Positions 1-8,882 of a stretch of DNA of 61,369 bases are shown one piece after another. The notes below the pieces were generated by a model. That model made no database searches. It saw nothing but the letters and a program-made list of their open reading frames with translations, and was not told where the DNA came from. The position numbers were made by a program, and so were the translations under genes. Each line of letters starts with the position of its first letter. Position 1 is the stretch's first letter. The DNA comes from Hyphomonadaceae bacterium (GTDB lineage Bacteria; Pseudomonadota; Alphaproteobacteria; Caulobacterales; Maricaulaceae): positions 1 through 61,369 of the forward strand of contig JABDMW010000059.1 of assembly GCA_013001295.1 (NCBI GenBank), written 5' to 3'.

Positions 1-509
1 ATGTGGATCCGGAAGCGCCATTCACCAGCCTTTTGCATGGTGGTGGACAGGAAAAACGCCGCCGCGCCGGGACGCTCAACGCCGCCGGTATCGCCGGATT
101 TGGCGCGTCTGCCAAAGTTGCTGATACGGGTTTGGATCATCTTGAAGACATCCGCGACGCGATCGAAGCCGGCCTAAAAGAAATGGAACCGGATTTGGTG
201 ATCTTTGGGGAAGGGTCTTCACGTATACCCAATACAAGCTTTTTCGCTGTTCCAGATACTGCGTCTCAAACTTTGATGATGGGGCTGGATCTGGAGGGCA
301 TCAGCGTCTCAACCGGGACAGCGTGTTCGTCAGGCAAAGTCGGGGCGAGCCGGGCTGTGACAGCAATGGGATTGGCGGACAAAGCGCCACATGGTTGCAT
401 CCGTCTCAGTCTGGGATACACGAGCCAGCCCGAGGACGCCGAGCGTTTTTTGGACACTTGGGCAAAGATTAGAAAACGTACACGTGTACGGCAAAAAGGA
501 GCCGCCTGA
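1..509 (+). CDS. Cysteine desulfurase, C-terminal part (5' end outside window)
   Basis: The visible 168 residues are the C-terminal half of a class I (NifS/IscS-type) PLP cysteine desulfurase, which takes sulfur from L-cysteine as an enzyme-bound persulfide for Fe-S cluster assembly. Seen: the [14 protein letters not shown] segment typical of the small-domain entry, and the long active-site loop with [10 protein letters not shown], whose cysteine carries the persulfide (about 60 residues from the C-terminus). The reading frame is open to the window edge, so the PLP lysine and N-terminal domain lie upstream. The stop TGA overlaps the sufB ATG by one base, so the two are translationally coupled. 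A second, SufS-type desulfurase lies in the same operon at 4792-6009; two desulfurases in one suf operon is common in alphaproteobacteria. Confidence 0.93.
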   Translation, partial: VDPEAPFTSLLHGGGQEKRRRAGTLNAAGIAGFGASAKVADTGLDHLEDIRDAIEAGLKEMEPDLVIFGEGSSRIPNTSFFAVPDTASQTLMMGLDLEGISVSTGTACSSGKVGASRAVTAMGLADKAPHGCIRLSLGYTSQPEDAERFLDTWAKIRKRTRVRQKGAA

Positions 510-2011
510 TGGGCAGCATAGACACAAAAGTCAAAGACGGCATCGAAGCCGAAACCGTTGAAGGCGTCAAAGGCCTTGAAGCGGACAAATATAAATACGG
601 CTTTGAAACCGATATCGAGCAGGACTTTGCCCCCAAAGGCCTGAACGAAGATATTGTTCGGTTTATCTCGGCTAAAAAGGAAGAGCCGGAATGGTTGCTC
701 GAATGGCGATTGGCGGCCTATCGGCGTTGGCTCAATATGGAAGAGCCGAAATGGGCCATGGTCGATTACCCTGAAATCGATTATCAGGATGCCTATTACT
801 ACGCGGCTCCGAAAAGCGATAAAGACGGCCCCAAGTCTTTGGACGAAGTCGATCCGGAATTGCTCGAAGTTTATGCCAAGCTCGGCATTCCTTTGAAAGA
901 ACAGGAAGTCCTGGCGGGTGTGCAAGGCGCTCCCAAAGTCGCCGTCGATGCGGTGTTCGATAGTGTCTCGGTGGTCACAACGTTCAAGAAAGAGCTGGCC
1001 GAGAAGGGCGTGATCTTTTGTTCGTTCTCGGAAGCCGTCAAAGAACACCCGGAACTGGTCAAAAAATACCTGGGCTCCGTGGTGCCGCCAACGGACAATT
1101 TCTTCGCGACGCTGAATTCGGCTGTGTTTTCTGACGGATCATTCGTCTACATCCCGCCGGGCGTGCGTTGCCCGATGGAGTTATCGACATATTTCCGCAT
1201 GAATGCGCAAGGGACAGGTCAGTTTGAACGCACATTGATTATCGCTGATGAAGGCTCATATGTATCCTATCTCGAAGGCTGTACCGCGCCGATGCGCGAT
1301 GAAAACCAGCTACACGCCGCGATTGTTGAAATCATCACCCATGACAATGCGGAAGTGAAATATTCGACCGTGCAGAACTGGTGGCCGGGCGATGCCGAAG
1401 GCAAGGGCGGGGTCTATAACTTCGTGACCAAGCGTGCCGATTGCCGGGGTGTAAACTCGAAAGTGTCCTGGACCCAGGTTGAAACCGGATCGGCCGTCAC
1501 ATGGAAATATCCGAGCTGCGTGCTGCGCGGGGATGGCTCGCAAGGTGAGTTCTATTCCATAGCCATCACCAACGGATACCAACAGGCCGATACCGGCACC
1601 AAGATGATCCATTTGGGCAAGAACACAAAATCCCGGGTGATCTCTAAAGGGATCAGTGCTGGTAAATCCAATCAAACTTACCGTGGTCTGGTTAGTGCCC
1701 ATAAAAAGGCGACCGGCTCACGCAACTTTACCCAGTGCGATAGTCTCCTCATTGGCGATCAATGTGGGGCGCATACCGTGCCCTATGTGGAAAGCAATAC
1801 ACCGAGTGCCCAGTTCGAGCACGAAGCGACAACATCGAAGCTATCGGATGATCAACTGTTTTATTGCCGCCAACGGGGGTTATCGGAAGAAGATGCGGTC
1901 GCCTTGCTCGTCAACGGGTTCTGCCGCGATGTCTTACAAAAGCTCCCCATGGAATTTGCCGTCGAGGCGCAAAAGCTCGTGGCCATCAGCCTTGAAGGCA
2001 GTGTCGGATAA
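509..2011 (+). CDS. sufB: Fe-S cluster assembly scaffold SufB
   Basis: A 500-residue SufB, the scaffold subunit of the cytosolic SufBC2D complex on which nascent Fe-S clusters form. Seen: the signature block [20 protein letters not shown] near residues 197-216, followed by the [17 protein letters not shown] stretch, the long beta-helix core, and the C-terminal [14 protein letters not shown] segment characteristic of SufB/SufD. Full family length. The start ATG overlaps the stop of the upstream desulfurase. The gap to the next gene is 23 bp, with no terminator. Partners sufC and sufD lie downstream, but separated from sufB by two inserted genes and a repeat. Confidence 0.97.
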   Translation: MGSIDTKVKDGIEAETVEGVKGLEADKYKYGFETDIEQDFAPKGLNEDIVRFISAKKEEPEWLLEWRLAAYRRWLNMEEPKWAMVDYPEIDYQDAYYYAAPKSDKDGPKSLDEVDPELLEVYAKLGIPLKEQEVLAGVQGAPKVAVDAVFDSVSVVTTFKKELAEKGVIFCSFSEAVKEHPELVKKYLGSVVPPTDNFFATLNSAVFSDGSFVYIPPGVRCPMELSTYFRMNAQGTGQFERTLIIADEGSYVSYLEGCTAPMRDENQLHAAIVEIITHDNAEVKYSTVQNWWPGDAEGKGGVYNFVTKRADCRGVNSKVSWTQVETGSAVTWKYPSCVLRGDGSQGEFYSIAITNGYQQADTGTKMIHLGKNTKSRVISKGISAGKSNQTYRGLVSAHKKATGSRNFTQCDSLLIGDQCGAHTVPYVESNTPSAQFEHEATTSKLSDDQLFYCRQRGLSEEDAVALLVNGFCRDVLQKLPMEFAVEAQKLVAISLEGSVG

Positions 2012-2034
2012 TCGAATTAAATTAGGAAATTAAA

Positions 2035-2430
2035 ATGGCTAAAAAATCAGAAACAAAACGTAAGCTTATTCAGCTTTCAACCGGTGAACTACATTACGCA
2101 ATGTCGCGCGCGGTTGCACAAGGCGATTGGTGCTTTGTCTCCGGCACAGTTGGATATGACTATACTAAGAACGAATTGCCGGAAAGCGCGGCGCAACAGG
2201 CCCAAAACACCTTCGCCAATATCATGGCGGCGCTTAAATCGGCAGATTTCGAGCTCGGGCACACCATCCGGGTCCAATACACTGTGTCTGACCGCAAATA
2301 CATCCCGGAAGTCTTGCCTGTGATCAAACAGCATTTTGGACAAATCCTGCCCGCCGCCACCATGGTTGTCGCGGGCATGGTCGACCCAAAGATGAAAATC
2401 GAAATCGAAGTGACAGCGTTCAAGGGATAA
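2035..2430 (+). CDS. Rid-family (YjgF/UK114) protein lacking the catalytic arginine
   Basis: A 131-residue Rid-family protein. Archetypal RidA hydrolyses reactive enamine/imine intermediates made by PLP enzymes. Seen: SGTVGYD near residue 37, the NIMAALKSADFELG helix, and the C-terminal PAATMVVAGMVDPKMKIEIE block. Aligned by eye with E. coli RidA, that block should read PARSCVEV, where Arg105 is required for deaminase activity; here the arginine is alanine, so this belongs to a non-archetypal Rid subgroup and may not be an imine deaminase. The RBS AGGAAA is well placed before the ATG. It sits between sufB and the rest of suf, next to two PLP desulfurases, so a role near cysteine/PLP chemistry is possible but is inference. 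Confidence 0.85.
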   Translation: MAKKSETKRKLIQLSTGELHYAMSRAVAQGDWCFVSGTVGYDYTKNELPESAAQQAQNTFANIMAALKSADFELGHTIRVQYTVSDRKYIPEVLPVIKQHFGQILPAATMVVAGMVDPKMKIEIEVTAFKG

Positions 2431-2467
2431 TATGCTGATATGCGCCCAAATATCACCTCAATCTTTT

Positions 2468-2607
2468 CCTCTCCTGGGGGAGAGGTCCGCGCGCCGACAG
2501 GCGTTGCGGGGTGAGGGGATCAATCCGTCATGCGTATATGGTCGTTCAAAAACAGGAACTTTATTTCCCCTCACCCTCGCTTCGCTCGACCTCTCCCCAA
2601 GGAGAGG
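2468..2607. repeat. Intergenic palindromic repeat (REP/MITE-like)
   Basis: An approximately 140-bp element made of two imperfect inverted arms of about 45-50 bp. The left arm begins CCTCTCCTGGGGGAGAGG and ends GGGGTGAGGGGA. The right arm begins TCCCCTCACCCTCGCTTCGC and ends CTCTCCCCAAGGAGAGG. Each arm also has its own small CCTCTCC/GGAGAGG hairpin. Families with this CTCTCC...GGTGAGGGGA look are widespread between genes in proteobacterial genomes. It fills nearly all of the 198 bp between the Rid gene and the cupin gene and could form a large hairpin in the suf mRNA, which may reduce or stabilise downstream sufCDS expression. Confidence 0.85.
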
Positions 2608-2628
2608 TGAAGAAAATGGAAAAACCCG

Positions 2629-2997
2629 GTGATTGATAAAATCAACATCGACGAGAAGTTCGGCAAATTCACTGATCATTGGCGCCCGAAAATCGTTTCG
2701 GAGCTCAATGGGCAGGAATTTAAGCTGGTCAAGATCAAGGGCGAATACCCCTGGCATGCCCATGCGGACGCGGACGAGATGTTTTTCGTCTGGAAGGGCG
2801 AAATAATGCTCGAATTTCGCTCGCATACCGTCGATTTAAAAGCCGGCGAGGCGATTGTCGTGCCCAAAGGCGTCGAACACCGTCCTGTGGCCGATAATGA
2901 GGCCGAAATATTCCTGATCGAGCCCAAGAGTCTCAATAATAATGGCGATACAGACGTCGATGAAAAATACGACGCGCCCAATAATGTATGGATATAA
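2629..2997 (+). CDS. Single-domain cupin protein
   Basis: A 122-residue cupin (Cupin_2 type), a small beta-barrel that usually binds one metal. Seen: motif 1 WHAHADADEMFFVWKGE (two His and a Glu as metal ligands, residues about 43-59) and motif 2 with PKGVEHRP (the third His, about residue 84). No second domain, signal peptide or membrane segment. Function unknown; a sensor or sulfur/metal-handling role next to suf genes is inference only. The start is GTG at 2629. The purine-rich end of the upstream repeat (GGAGAGG at 2601-2607) is about 20 bases away, too far for an ideal RBS. A possible mini-ORF MEKPGD (2616-2636) overlaps the start and might couple translation. Three bases separate it from sufC. 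Confidence 0.88.
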   Translation: MIDKINIDEKFGKFTDHWRPKIVSELNGQEFKLVKIKGEYPWHAHADADEMFFVWKGEIMLEFRSHTVDLKAGEAIVVPKGVEHRPVADNEAEIFLIEPKSLNNNGDTDVDEKYDAPNNVWI

Positions 2998-3000
2998 ATA

Positions 3001-3747
3001 ATGCTAAAAATCAATAATTTAACAGCGACAGTGAATGAAGGGGCGATGACCATCCTCAACGGGTTGAGTCTGGATATTCCGGCAGGCGAAGTGCATGCGA
3101 TTATGGGGCCAAATGGTGCCGGGAAATCGACTTTGTCCTATGTGTTGACGGGCCGCGATGGCTATGACGTCACGGGCGGCAGCGTCGAGTATATGGGCAA
3201 AAATTTGCTTGATATGGAGCCCGAAGAGCGTGCCGCCGCTGGCCTGTTTCTGTCATTCCAGTATCCTCTGGAAATCCCTGGCGTGCCGACCATGACATTC
3301 CTGCGGACAGCCGTGAATGCACAGCTCAAAGCGCGGGGTGCAGAGGAGCTTTCTGCACCGGAATTCCTCAAAAAAGCTCGTAAAATAGCAGCCGATTTAA
3401 AAATCAAACCAGATATGTTGAAACGACCGCTGAATGTCGGGTTTTCCGGCGGTGAGAAGAAACGCATGGAAATTTTCCAGATGATGATGCTGGAGCCGAA
3501 ATTCATCGTCATGGACGAGACCGACTCGGGTCTGGATGTGGATGCGATGCGCATTGTTGCCGATGGCGTCAATGCCTTGCGCAGCCCGGATCGCGGCATG
3601 TTGGTCATTACTCATTATCAGCGCCTGTTGGATTACATCGTGCCGGACAAGGTGCATGTGCTGGTGGCGGGTCGGATTGCCGAGAGCGGAGATGCCGACC
3701 TGGCGAAAAAACTGGAAGCGGAAGGGTATGATGCCTACGCAGCCTAA
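3001..3747 (+). CDS. sufC: Fe-S assembly ATPase SufC
   Basis: A 248-residue ABC-type ATPase that powers conformational change in SufBC2D; cytosolic, not a transporter. Seen: Walker A GPNGAGKST at residues 36-44, the Q-loop in FLSFQYPLEIPGVP, ABC signature GFSGGEKKR, Walker B FIVMDETDSGLD and the switch His in VITHYQR. Full family length. It follows the cupin gene by three bases and its 3' end overlaps the sufD start by about 20 bases, so sufC and sufD are translationally coupled. Confidence 0.97.
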   Translation: MLKINNLTATVNEGAMTILNGLSLDIPAGEVHAIMGPNGAGKSTLSYVLTGRDGYDVTGGSVEYMGKNLLDMEPEERAAAGLFLSFQYPLEIPGVPTMTFLRTAVNAQLKARGAEELSAPEFLKKARKIAADLKIKPDMLKRPLNVGFSGGEKKRMEIFQMMMLEPKFIVMDETDSGLDVDAMRIVADGVNALRSPDRGMLVITHYQRLLDYIVPDKVHVLVAGRIAESGDADLAKKLEAEGYDAYAA

Positions 3748-4795
3748 CTTAACCGAAGCGGAGACGCGGTTGGGCGGCGCACTGCCGCACAGACGCGTGG
3801 AAGCGTGGAAATGGACCGATGTTCGCAATTCTGTCAAGGAGACGGCCAGCGGGCTTGTCAGCGCTTGTGAGCCCGTTTTTGAACTTCCATCCGATCTATC
3901 AGTCAACCGTGCCGTTAATACAGCGAAAGACCATGCAATGGGCACGCTTGCCCACAATTTTTCCGGCGAGAGCTATCTCATAGATGTACCGGCGGGATAT
4001 CAATCAATTGACGTGGTTCGGTTAAGCGGACTGTCCGCAGGTCATGCACGAATTTTCATCAAGCTCGGTAAATCGGCCGAACTTACTGTCATTGAGGATC
4101 ATCGCAGTGATGAAGCTGGATTTGTCAATATCGAGGTCAATTACGATCTGGGCGAGGGCGCATCGCTAACCAGAACGATGACCCACCGGGATCATGCTCA
4201 ATCGACCCGGATCGTCACCAGCCAAATCAATGCTTGGGCGAGTGCGAAAGTTATTCAACATGCATTGAGTTTCGGCGGCGGTTTATCGCGACTGGAAACC
4301 AATGTCGCTGCACTTGGAGAAGGGTTAAACGCGCAAATTCACGGCGCGTATCTTCTGAATGATCAGCGCCATACCGACATGACCAGCTATATCGATTTGG
4401 GCGCTCCGGATGGGGTTATTCGCCAAACCGTCAAAGGCGTGGTGACCGACAAAGCCCGCGGCGTGTTCCAAGGCAAGTTCCATGTCAGACGTCCGGCGCA
4501 ACACACGGACGCGGAAATGCGCCATGATGCCTTGATGCTGTCCGATACAAGTGAAATACGCGCGAAGCCGGAGCTCGAAATATACGCTGATGACGTCGAA
4601 TGCGCCCACGGTAACACGTTGGGCGCGCTCGATGAAAGCGCATTGTTTTACATGCGCCAGCGTGGCATTCCGCTCAAAGAAGCGCGTGCGCTTTTGACCG
4701 AAGCCTTTGTCGCTGAGGTCTTTGATGATTTGGCCGAAGATCGTCGTGACGACTTTATGACGGATATCCGCACATGGCTGGAGGCGAACTCGTGA
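3728..4795 (+). CDS. sufD: Fe-S assembly protein SufD
   Basis: A 355-residue SufD, the SufB paralogue that completes the SufBC2D scaffold and is needed for iron acquisition. Seen: N-terminal RVEAWKWTDVRN, the beta-helix core, AEMRHDALMLSDTSEIRAKP, then ECAHGNTLGALDESALFYMR, the hallmark C-terminal block of SufD. The frame is open further upstream, but that part is a shadow of sufC. I place the start at tandem ATGs (3728/3731), preceded by GGAAGCGGAAGGG, inside the last codons of sufC. Its end overlaps the sufS start by four bases (GTGA). Confidence 0.95.
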   Translation: MMPTQPNLTEAETRLGGALPHRRVEAWKWTDVRNSVKETASGLVSACEPVFELPSDLSVNRAVNTAKDHAMGTLAHNFSGESYLIDVPAGYQSIDVVRLSGLSAGHARIFIKLGKSAELTVIEDHRSDEAGFVNIEVNYDLGEGASLTRTMTHRDHAQSTRIVTSQINAWASAKVIQHALSFGGGLSRLETNVAALGEGLNAQIHGAYLLNDQRHTDMTSYIDLGAPDGVIRQTVKGVVTDKARGVFQGKFHVRRPAQHTDAEMRHDALMLSDTSEIRAKPELEIYADDVECAHGNTLGALDESALFYMRQRGIPLKEARALLTEAFVAEVFDDLAEDRRDDFMTDIRTWLEANS

Positions 4796-6009
4796 GATTT
4801 GATGTCGACGCCATTCGGGCTCAATTCCCAATCCTGACCCGGGAAATCAACGGCAAACCGGTCGCTTATCTCGATAATGCAGCCAGTGCCCAAAAACCTG
4901 AATTCGTCACGGATGCGATGAACGAATGCTACACCCATTCATACGCCAATGTGCATCGGGGCCTGCACACGATGGCCAATGAAACAACGGAACGGTTTGA
5001 GCGGGCAAGGGGGATTGTCGCCAAATTCCTGGGCGCATCGGAAGCTTCCGAAATCATCTTCACCAAAGGTGCGACAGAAGCGCTTAATCTGGTGGCCTAT
5101 GGACTGATGAGCGAGATCAAAGAAGGCGATGAGATCATCATCTCGCAAATGGAGCATCATTCCAACATCGTACCGTGGCATTTCATGCGCGAGCATTTCG
5201 GTGCGGTGATCAAATGGATCCCGGTTCTGGACGATGGAACCCTGGATATGGACGCTTATAAATCCCTGTTCACACCTACAACCAAGATTGTATCGATCGT
5301 TCACATGTCCAATGTGCTCGGCACGATTAACCCGGTCAAAGAAATCGGCAAAATCGCGCGTGAGCATGATTGCATATTTGTCGTCGATGGCACGCAAGCA
5401 GCAGTGCATATTCCGGTCGATGTCCTCGATATAGATGCCGATTTCTTTGCCATGACCGGTCATAAGCTTTACGGCCCGACAGGCATTGGCGCACTTTACG
5501 GCAAACGCGAAATGCTGGAACGCTTACGTCCATTCCAGGGCGGCGGCGAAATGATTGAGGATGTGTTTGAAGATCGCGTGACCTATACAGAGATACCGCA
5601 CAAATTTGAAGCAGGTACACCGCCGATAATTGAAGCGATCGGTCTGGGTGCGGCTATCGAGTGGATCAGCGGATTTGACCGCCAAGCCATTATTGATCAT
5701 GAAATGGGGCTCTATAGTCACGCATTGGCGGGATTGCACGAAATCAATAGCTTCAAATTGATCGGAAATGCGCCGGACAAAGGCTCGGTTTTGGCGTTTG
5801 CGCTCGACGGGGCTCATGCCCATGATATCGCGCAAATATTAGATAAATACGGGCTTGCGGTCAGGGCTGGACAGCATTGTACGCAGCCTTTGATGACCGC
5901 ATTTGGCATGCATTCAACGGCGCGGGCCAGTTTCGGTATCTACAATACCTATGAAGAAATGGATCGCCTGATTGCAGGCGTAAACAAGGCGCGGCTCTTT
6001 CTTTCGTAA
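4792..6009 (+). CDS. sufS: Class II cysteine desulfurase SufS
   Basis: A SufS/CsdA-type PLP cysteine desulfurase, about 405 residues, supplying sulfur to SufBCD. Seen: N-terminal FDVDAIRAQFPIL and VAYLDNAASAQKP, the PLP lysine in MTGHKLYGPTGIGALYG, and the persulfide cysteine in RAGQHCTQPLM (short class II loop). Start choice: GTG at 4792 overlaps the sufD stop as GTGA and has a perfect GGAGG RBS seven bases upstream (4780-4784). An in-frame ATG at 4774 would add six residues but puts that RBS inside the gene, so I prefer the GTG. No SufE/SufU partner is visible in the window. Confidence 0.95.
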   Translation: MRFDVDAIRAQFPILTREINGKPVAYLDNAASAQKPEFVTDAMNECYTHSYANVHRGLHTMANETTERFERARGIVAKFLGASEASEIIFTKGATEALNLVAYGLMSEIKEGDEIIISQMEHHSNIVPWHFMREHFGAVIKWIPVLDDGTLDMDAYKSLFTPTTKIVSIVHMSNVLGTINPVKEIGKIAREHDCIFVVDGTQAAVHIPVDVLDIDADFFAMTGHKLYGPTGIGALYGKREMLERLRPFQGGGEMIEDVFEDRVTYTEIPHKFEAGTPPIIEAIGLGAAIEWISGFDRQAIIDHEMGLYSHALAGLHEINSFKLIGNAPDKGSVLAFALDGAHAHDIAQILDKYGLAVRAGQHCTQPLMTAFGMHSTARASFGIYNTYEEMDRLIAGVNKARLFLS

Positions 6010-6035
6010 AAGAAAGGCCTATATTGGATGATAAG

Positions 6036-6437
6036 ATGAGTGAAGATATGGACACACAACCAACAGGAACTGAACGGGATGTCATCGATCTTTCCGGGAC
6101 CGACGGCATGGGTAAACCTACAAATCAAGAGATTGAACGGATTACGGCCGATGTAATCACTCAGATCAAAACGGTTTATGATCCGGAGATCCCGGTGGAT
6201 ATCTACGAACTGGGTTTGATTTATAAGGTTGAGCTCGAAGATGACCGGACGCTAAAAATTGATATGACTCTGACCGCTCCAGGCTGCCCGGTTGCCGGTG
6301 AAATGCCGATTTGGGTGCAGGACGCGTGCGCGGTGATCGAAGGCGTCAAAAAAGTGGAAGTCGACATGGTGTTTGACCCGCCATGGTCGATGGATTTGAT
6401 GAGCGATGAAGCCCGTCTCGAACTGAATATGTTTTAA
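6036..6437 (+). CDS. sufT: SufT/MIP18-family (DUF59) Fe-S maturation protein
   Basis: About 133 residues of the MIP18/DUF59 family, named SufT when in suf operons, and implicated in Fe-S cluster maturation or transfer. Seen: DPEIPVDIYELGLIY, TLTAPGCPVAGEMP with the conserved cysteine, and the C-terminal FDPPWSMDLMSDEARLELN. The start is uncertain: a TTG at 6024 is in frame, but ATG at 6036 gives a normal N-terminus with GGA seven bases upstream. It lies 26 bases after sufS and 10 before sufA. Confidence 0.92.
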   Translation: MSEDMDTQPTGTERDVIDLSGTDGMGKPTNQEIERITADVITQIKTVYDPEIPVDIYELGLIYKVELEDDRTLKIDMTLTAPGCPVAGEMPIWVQDACAVIEGVKKVEVDMVFDPPWSMDLMSDEARLELNMF

Positions 6438-6447
6438 GGAGCCAGTG

Positions 6448-6810
6448 ATGGCACGACCAAGACCAAAACTTGTAACTCTGACCGATGCCGCTGCGGCGCG
6501 GGTTCAGGAAATTCTTGCTGAACGCGATCAAGGGTATTTGCGCGTCGGCGTCAAAAACGGCGGCTGCGCAGGTATGGAATACACCATGGATTATGTGGCC
6601 GATATCGAAAAATTCGATGAAGTCGTCGAGGACAATGGCGTCACCATCGTCGTTGATTCAAAAGCCGTATTGTTTTTGTTGGGCTCGGTTGTTGATTACG
6701 AAACCACGATCATGGACTCCAAGTTCACATTTAAGAACCCGAACCAGACAGATGCCTGTGGATGCGGGGAAAGCGTGACGATTACGCCATTCGCTGTCGC
6801 CGACGCCTAG
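6448..6810 (+). CDS. sufA: A-type Fe-S carrier SufA/IscA
   Basis: A 120-residue A-type carrier (HesB/IscA/SufA) that accepts clusters from the scaffold and delivers them to apoproteins. Seen: LTDAAAARVQEIL at the N-terminus, KNGGCAGMEYTM with the first conserved cysteine, and the paired cysteines in DACGCGESV near the C-terminus. ATG at 6448 has AAGGA seven bases upstream; a GTG at 6445 is a less likely start. Last gene of the suf operon proper; the next gene starts 19 bases later on the same strand with no obvious terminator. Confidence 0.95.
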   Translation: MARPRPKLVTLTDAAAARVQEILAERDQGYLRVGVKNGGCAGMEYTMDYVADIEKFDEVVEDNGVTIVVDSKAVLFLLGSVVDYETTIMDSKFTFKNPNQTDACGCGESVTITPFAVADA

Positions 6811-6829
6811 CATTGGTAAAGCGGTGACA

Positions 6830-7432
6830 ATGAAACTCTACTGTCATCCGCTGTCACCATTCGCACGCAAGGCTATGATCCTGGCCCGCAAAAAGGGTTT
6901 ATCTGACAAGATCGAAGAAATTTGCCCCGAGAAAGACGGCGCCAACGGCTATGCCAACAGCTCCAACCCTTTGGGAAAAATCCCGGCGTTGGAACGGGAA
7001 GGGCATATCACCCTATTCGATAGCCCGGTGATCTGTGAATATCTCGATACGATCAGTGGTGATCCTTGGCTCCCGTCTGCAGGTGAGGAGCGGGCGCGGC
7101 AACAAAGGCTGCATGCGCTGGGGGACGGGATTTCAGTTGCTACCTATAATTACCGCTACGAAACCGTGCGTCCGGACGCGTTACATTGGGACGAAATGAT
7201 CGCCCGCCATACTCGTTCGCTCGAGTCTGCTGTTGACGCATTAGAGGCGGAAGTCGATGATCTTGGAAAGCCGTGGGAATATGGCAATCTCTCAATCCTG
7301 TGCGGACTTGCCTATATGGGTTTTAGAGCGCCGCATATAAATTGGAAATCGCGCGCGCCGAAATTGGCCAGCTGGGCTGAAGATTTTGAATCTGACCCGG
7401 TGTTCCAAGAAACCAATGTGTATGATGAATAA
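6830..7432 (+). CDS. Glutathione S-transferase family protein
   Basis: About 200 residues with a thioredoxin-like N-terminal GST domain and a helical C-terminal domain. Seen: MKLYCHPLSPFARKAMILAR at the N-terminus, NPLGKIPALE (the cis-proline region binding glutathione) and LFDSPVICEYLD. Cytosolic; substrate unknown. A GTG at 6824 is an alternative start two codons upstream. The stop TAA overlaps the ATG of the next gene by one base (TAATG), so it forms an operon with the TfoX-N protein and the hydrolase that follow, possibly as read-through of suf. Confidence 0.88.
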   Translation: MKLYCHPLSPFARKAMILARKKGLSDKIEEICPEKDGANGYANSSNPLGKIPALEREGHITLFDSPVICEYLDTISGDPWLPSAGEERARQQRLHALGDGISVATYNYRYETVRPDALHWDEMIARHTRSLESAVDALEAEVDDLGKPWEYGNLSILCGLAYMGFRAPHINWKSRAPKLASWAEDFESDPVFQETNVYDE

Positions 7433-7797
7433 TGGCGATTACCCAAAACGATATCGATATGGTTTTGGAGCTTTTTGATCCACTTGCTCCGATAAAATAC
7501 AGAAAGATGATGGGCGGGTTGACCATCTATGCGGCGAATGTGACCTTCGCCATACATGATCCGGACAACGGAATATATTTAAAGTCAGACGATCAGACCC
7601 ATCAATTCTTTGAAGACGAGGATTTATATAAATTCGAATTTGAAAAAAAAGACGGGAGCGTCGCCACTATGAACTACTACCCCATGCCGGAAAGGTGTTA
7701 TGACGACCCGGAAGAATTGGAAGTTTGGGCAAGGCGATCTTTGGACGTTGCCCTTAGAGCCAAAGCAAAGAAGAAACCAAAAAAGAAAAAGCCATGA
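7432..7797 (+). CDS. TfoX N-terminal-domain protein
   Basis: 121 residues resembling the N-terminal domain of TfoX/Sxy competence regulators. Seen: YRKMMGGLTIYAANVTFAI and DNGIYLKSDDQT, then MNYYPMPERCYDDPEELEVWA typical of stand-alone TfoX_N proteins. The last 15 residues are an alternating Lys-rich tail (AKAKKKPKKKKP), perhaps nucleic-acid binding. Stand-alone TfoX_N proteins are common in alphaproteobacteria and are not shown to control competence. Overlaps its neighbours by one and four bases. Confidence 0.82.
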   Translation: MAITQNDIDMVLELFDPLAPIKYRKMMGGLTIYAANVTFAIHDPDNGIYLKSDDQTHQFFEDEDLYKFEFEKKDGSVATMNYYPMPERCYDDPEELEVWARRSLDVALRAKAKKKPKKKKP

Positions 7798-8882
7798 TCA
7801 AAAAAATCATAAAAGGGGTTGTGTGGGCGTTGGTGATTGGATTGGTCGTCTTTATCCTTTGGCCGCCGGAAAAATATGAGCCATATCAGGTCACACCGGA
7901 ATATCAGGCACAGATTGATGCATTTTACATCCCGCCGATGCCCAATGGCTGGAAATACGAGAAATACGTCACGCGCGACTTTGTCAAAATCCGGATTGGC
8001 AAAGGGCCGGTCAATCCGAATGCTAAAGCCACATTGATTTTGATGCCCGGATTTACGGGATTGCTCGACCAATACGGCGAACAGCTGAGCCATTGGCAAT
8101 CCAAAGGATTTAATGTCGCCGGGATCGACATTCGCGGGCAGGGCGGGTCAGACCGCCCGTTGAAATTTAATCCCGAAAAGTCTTGGGTGAATGATTTCTC
8201 AGTATATGCCGAGGATATCGCGGAAATATTGGATGCAGAGTTTAGCGATACGAATGCACCGATTGTCATGATTGGGCAGTCTTTCGGGGCACATGTTGCC
8301 TATAGAACAGTCGCGGCACATGACACAGATGTTGCCGGACTTTTACTTACGGTTCCCGCATTTCGGCCCAATACAGGCGAAACTCCGTACGGAGCCGCAA
8401 AGTTTTTATACCGGCTTTCGCAATTGACAGGTAAAACGGATCGGTATGCGCCAGGGGCATCCAATTGGAGACCGGACGTTCAAGATTTGACGCAAAAAAT
8501 TCCCTGCAGCTCCGAGCCAAAGCGTATCTATTTACGCGATGCCATGTATGTGAAAGATCCGTCATTACGCATGGGGTCTGCGACATATCAATGGTTTGGC
8601 CAATTGATGTTATCCGGTGAAAAAATGATAACACCTGAATGGTCGAGCAAAATTGATGTGCCAGTGACGATGCTGCTTGCTGAAAACGATACAATTGTGA
8701 TCAATGATCCCGCGATTGAGGTGTGTAATGATATCGGCTCGTGCGAATACAAGATAATCGAAGCGTCTGGCCATTGCGTGCTGCAAGAGAATGATCAGAT
8801 TCTGCAGCAAGTTTATGACAGTGTCGACCAGCTAGTTGCGAAACTTGGGTCATCAACAGCCGTGTTGCCGGCCGCGCAATAA
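7794..8882 (+). CDS. Membrane-anchored alpha/beta hydrolase (lysophospholipase-like)
   Basis: 362 residues. An N-terminal hydrophobic helix (about residues 5-23) suggests anchoring in the inner membrane with a periplasmic catalytic domain. Seen: FNVAGIDIRGQGGSDRP, nucleophile elbow IGQSFGAHV (GxSxG), a downstream acid in LAENDTIVI and the catalytic His in EASGHCVLQE. This pattern fits the serine aminopeptidase/monoacylglycerol-lipase-like Hydrolase_4 group. The substrate is unknown. The start overlaps the TfoX-N stop as ATGA; the stop codon abuts the stop of the convergent helicase gene with no spacer. Confidence 0.82.
   Translation: MIKKIIKGVVWALVIGLVVFILWPPEKYEPYQVTPEYQAQIDAFYIPPMPNGWKYEKYVTRDFVKIRIGKGPVNPNAKATLILMPGFTGLLDQYGEQLSHWQSKGFNVAGIDIRGQGGSDRPLKFNPEKSWVNDFSVYAEDIAEILDAEFSDTNAPIVMIGQSFGAHVAYRTVAAHDTDVAGLLLTVPAFRPNTGETPYGAAKFLYRLSQLTGKTDRYAPGASNWRPDVQDLTQKIPCSSEPKRIYLRDAMYVKDPSLRMGSATYQWFGQLMLSGEKMITPEWSSKIDVPVTMLLAENDTIVINDPAIEVCNDIGSCEYKIIEASGHCVLQENDQILQQVYDSVDQLVAKLGSSTAVLPAAQ

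Noticed and set aside
266-1048. 260-codon minus-strand frame
   Set aside because: Shadow of the desulfurase/sufB junction; no recognisable protein features.
2432-2632. 66-codon frame between the Rid and cupin genes
   Set aside because: It runs through the palindromic repeat and has no protein-like character.
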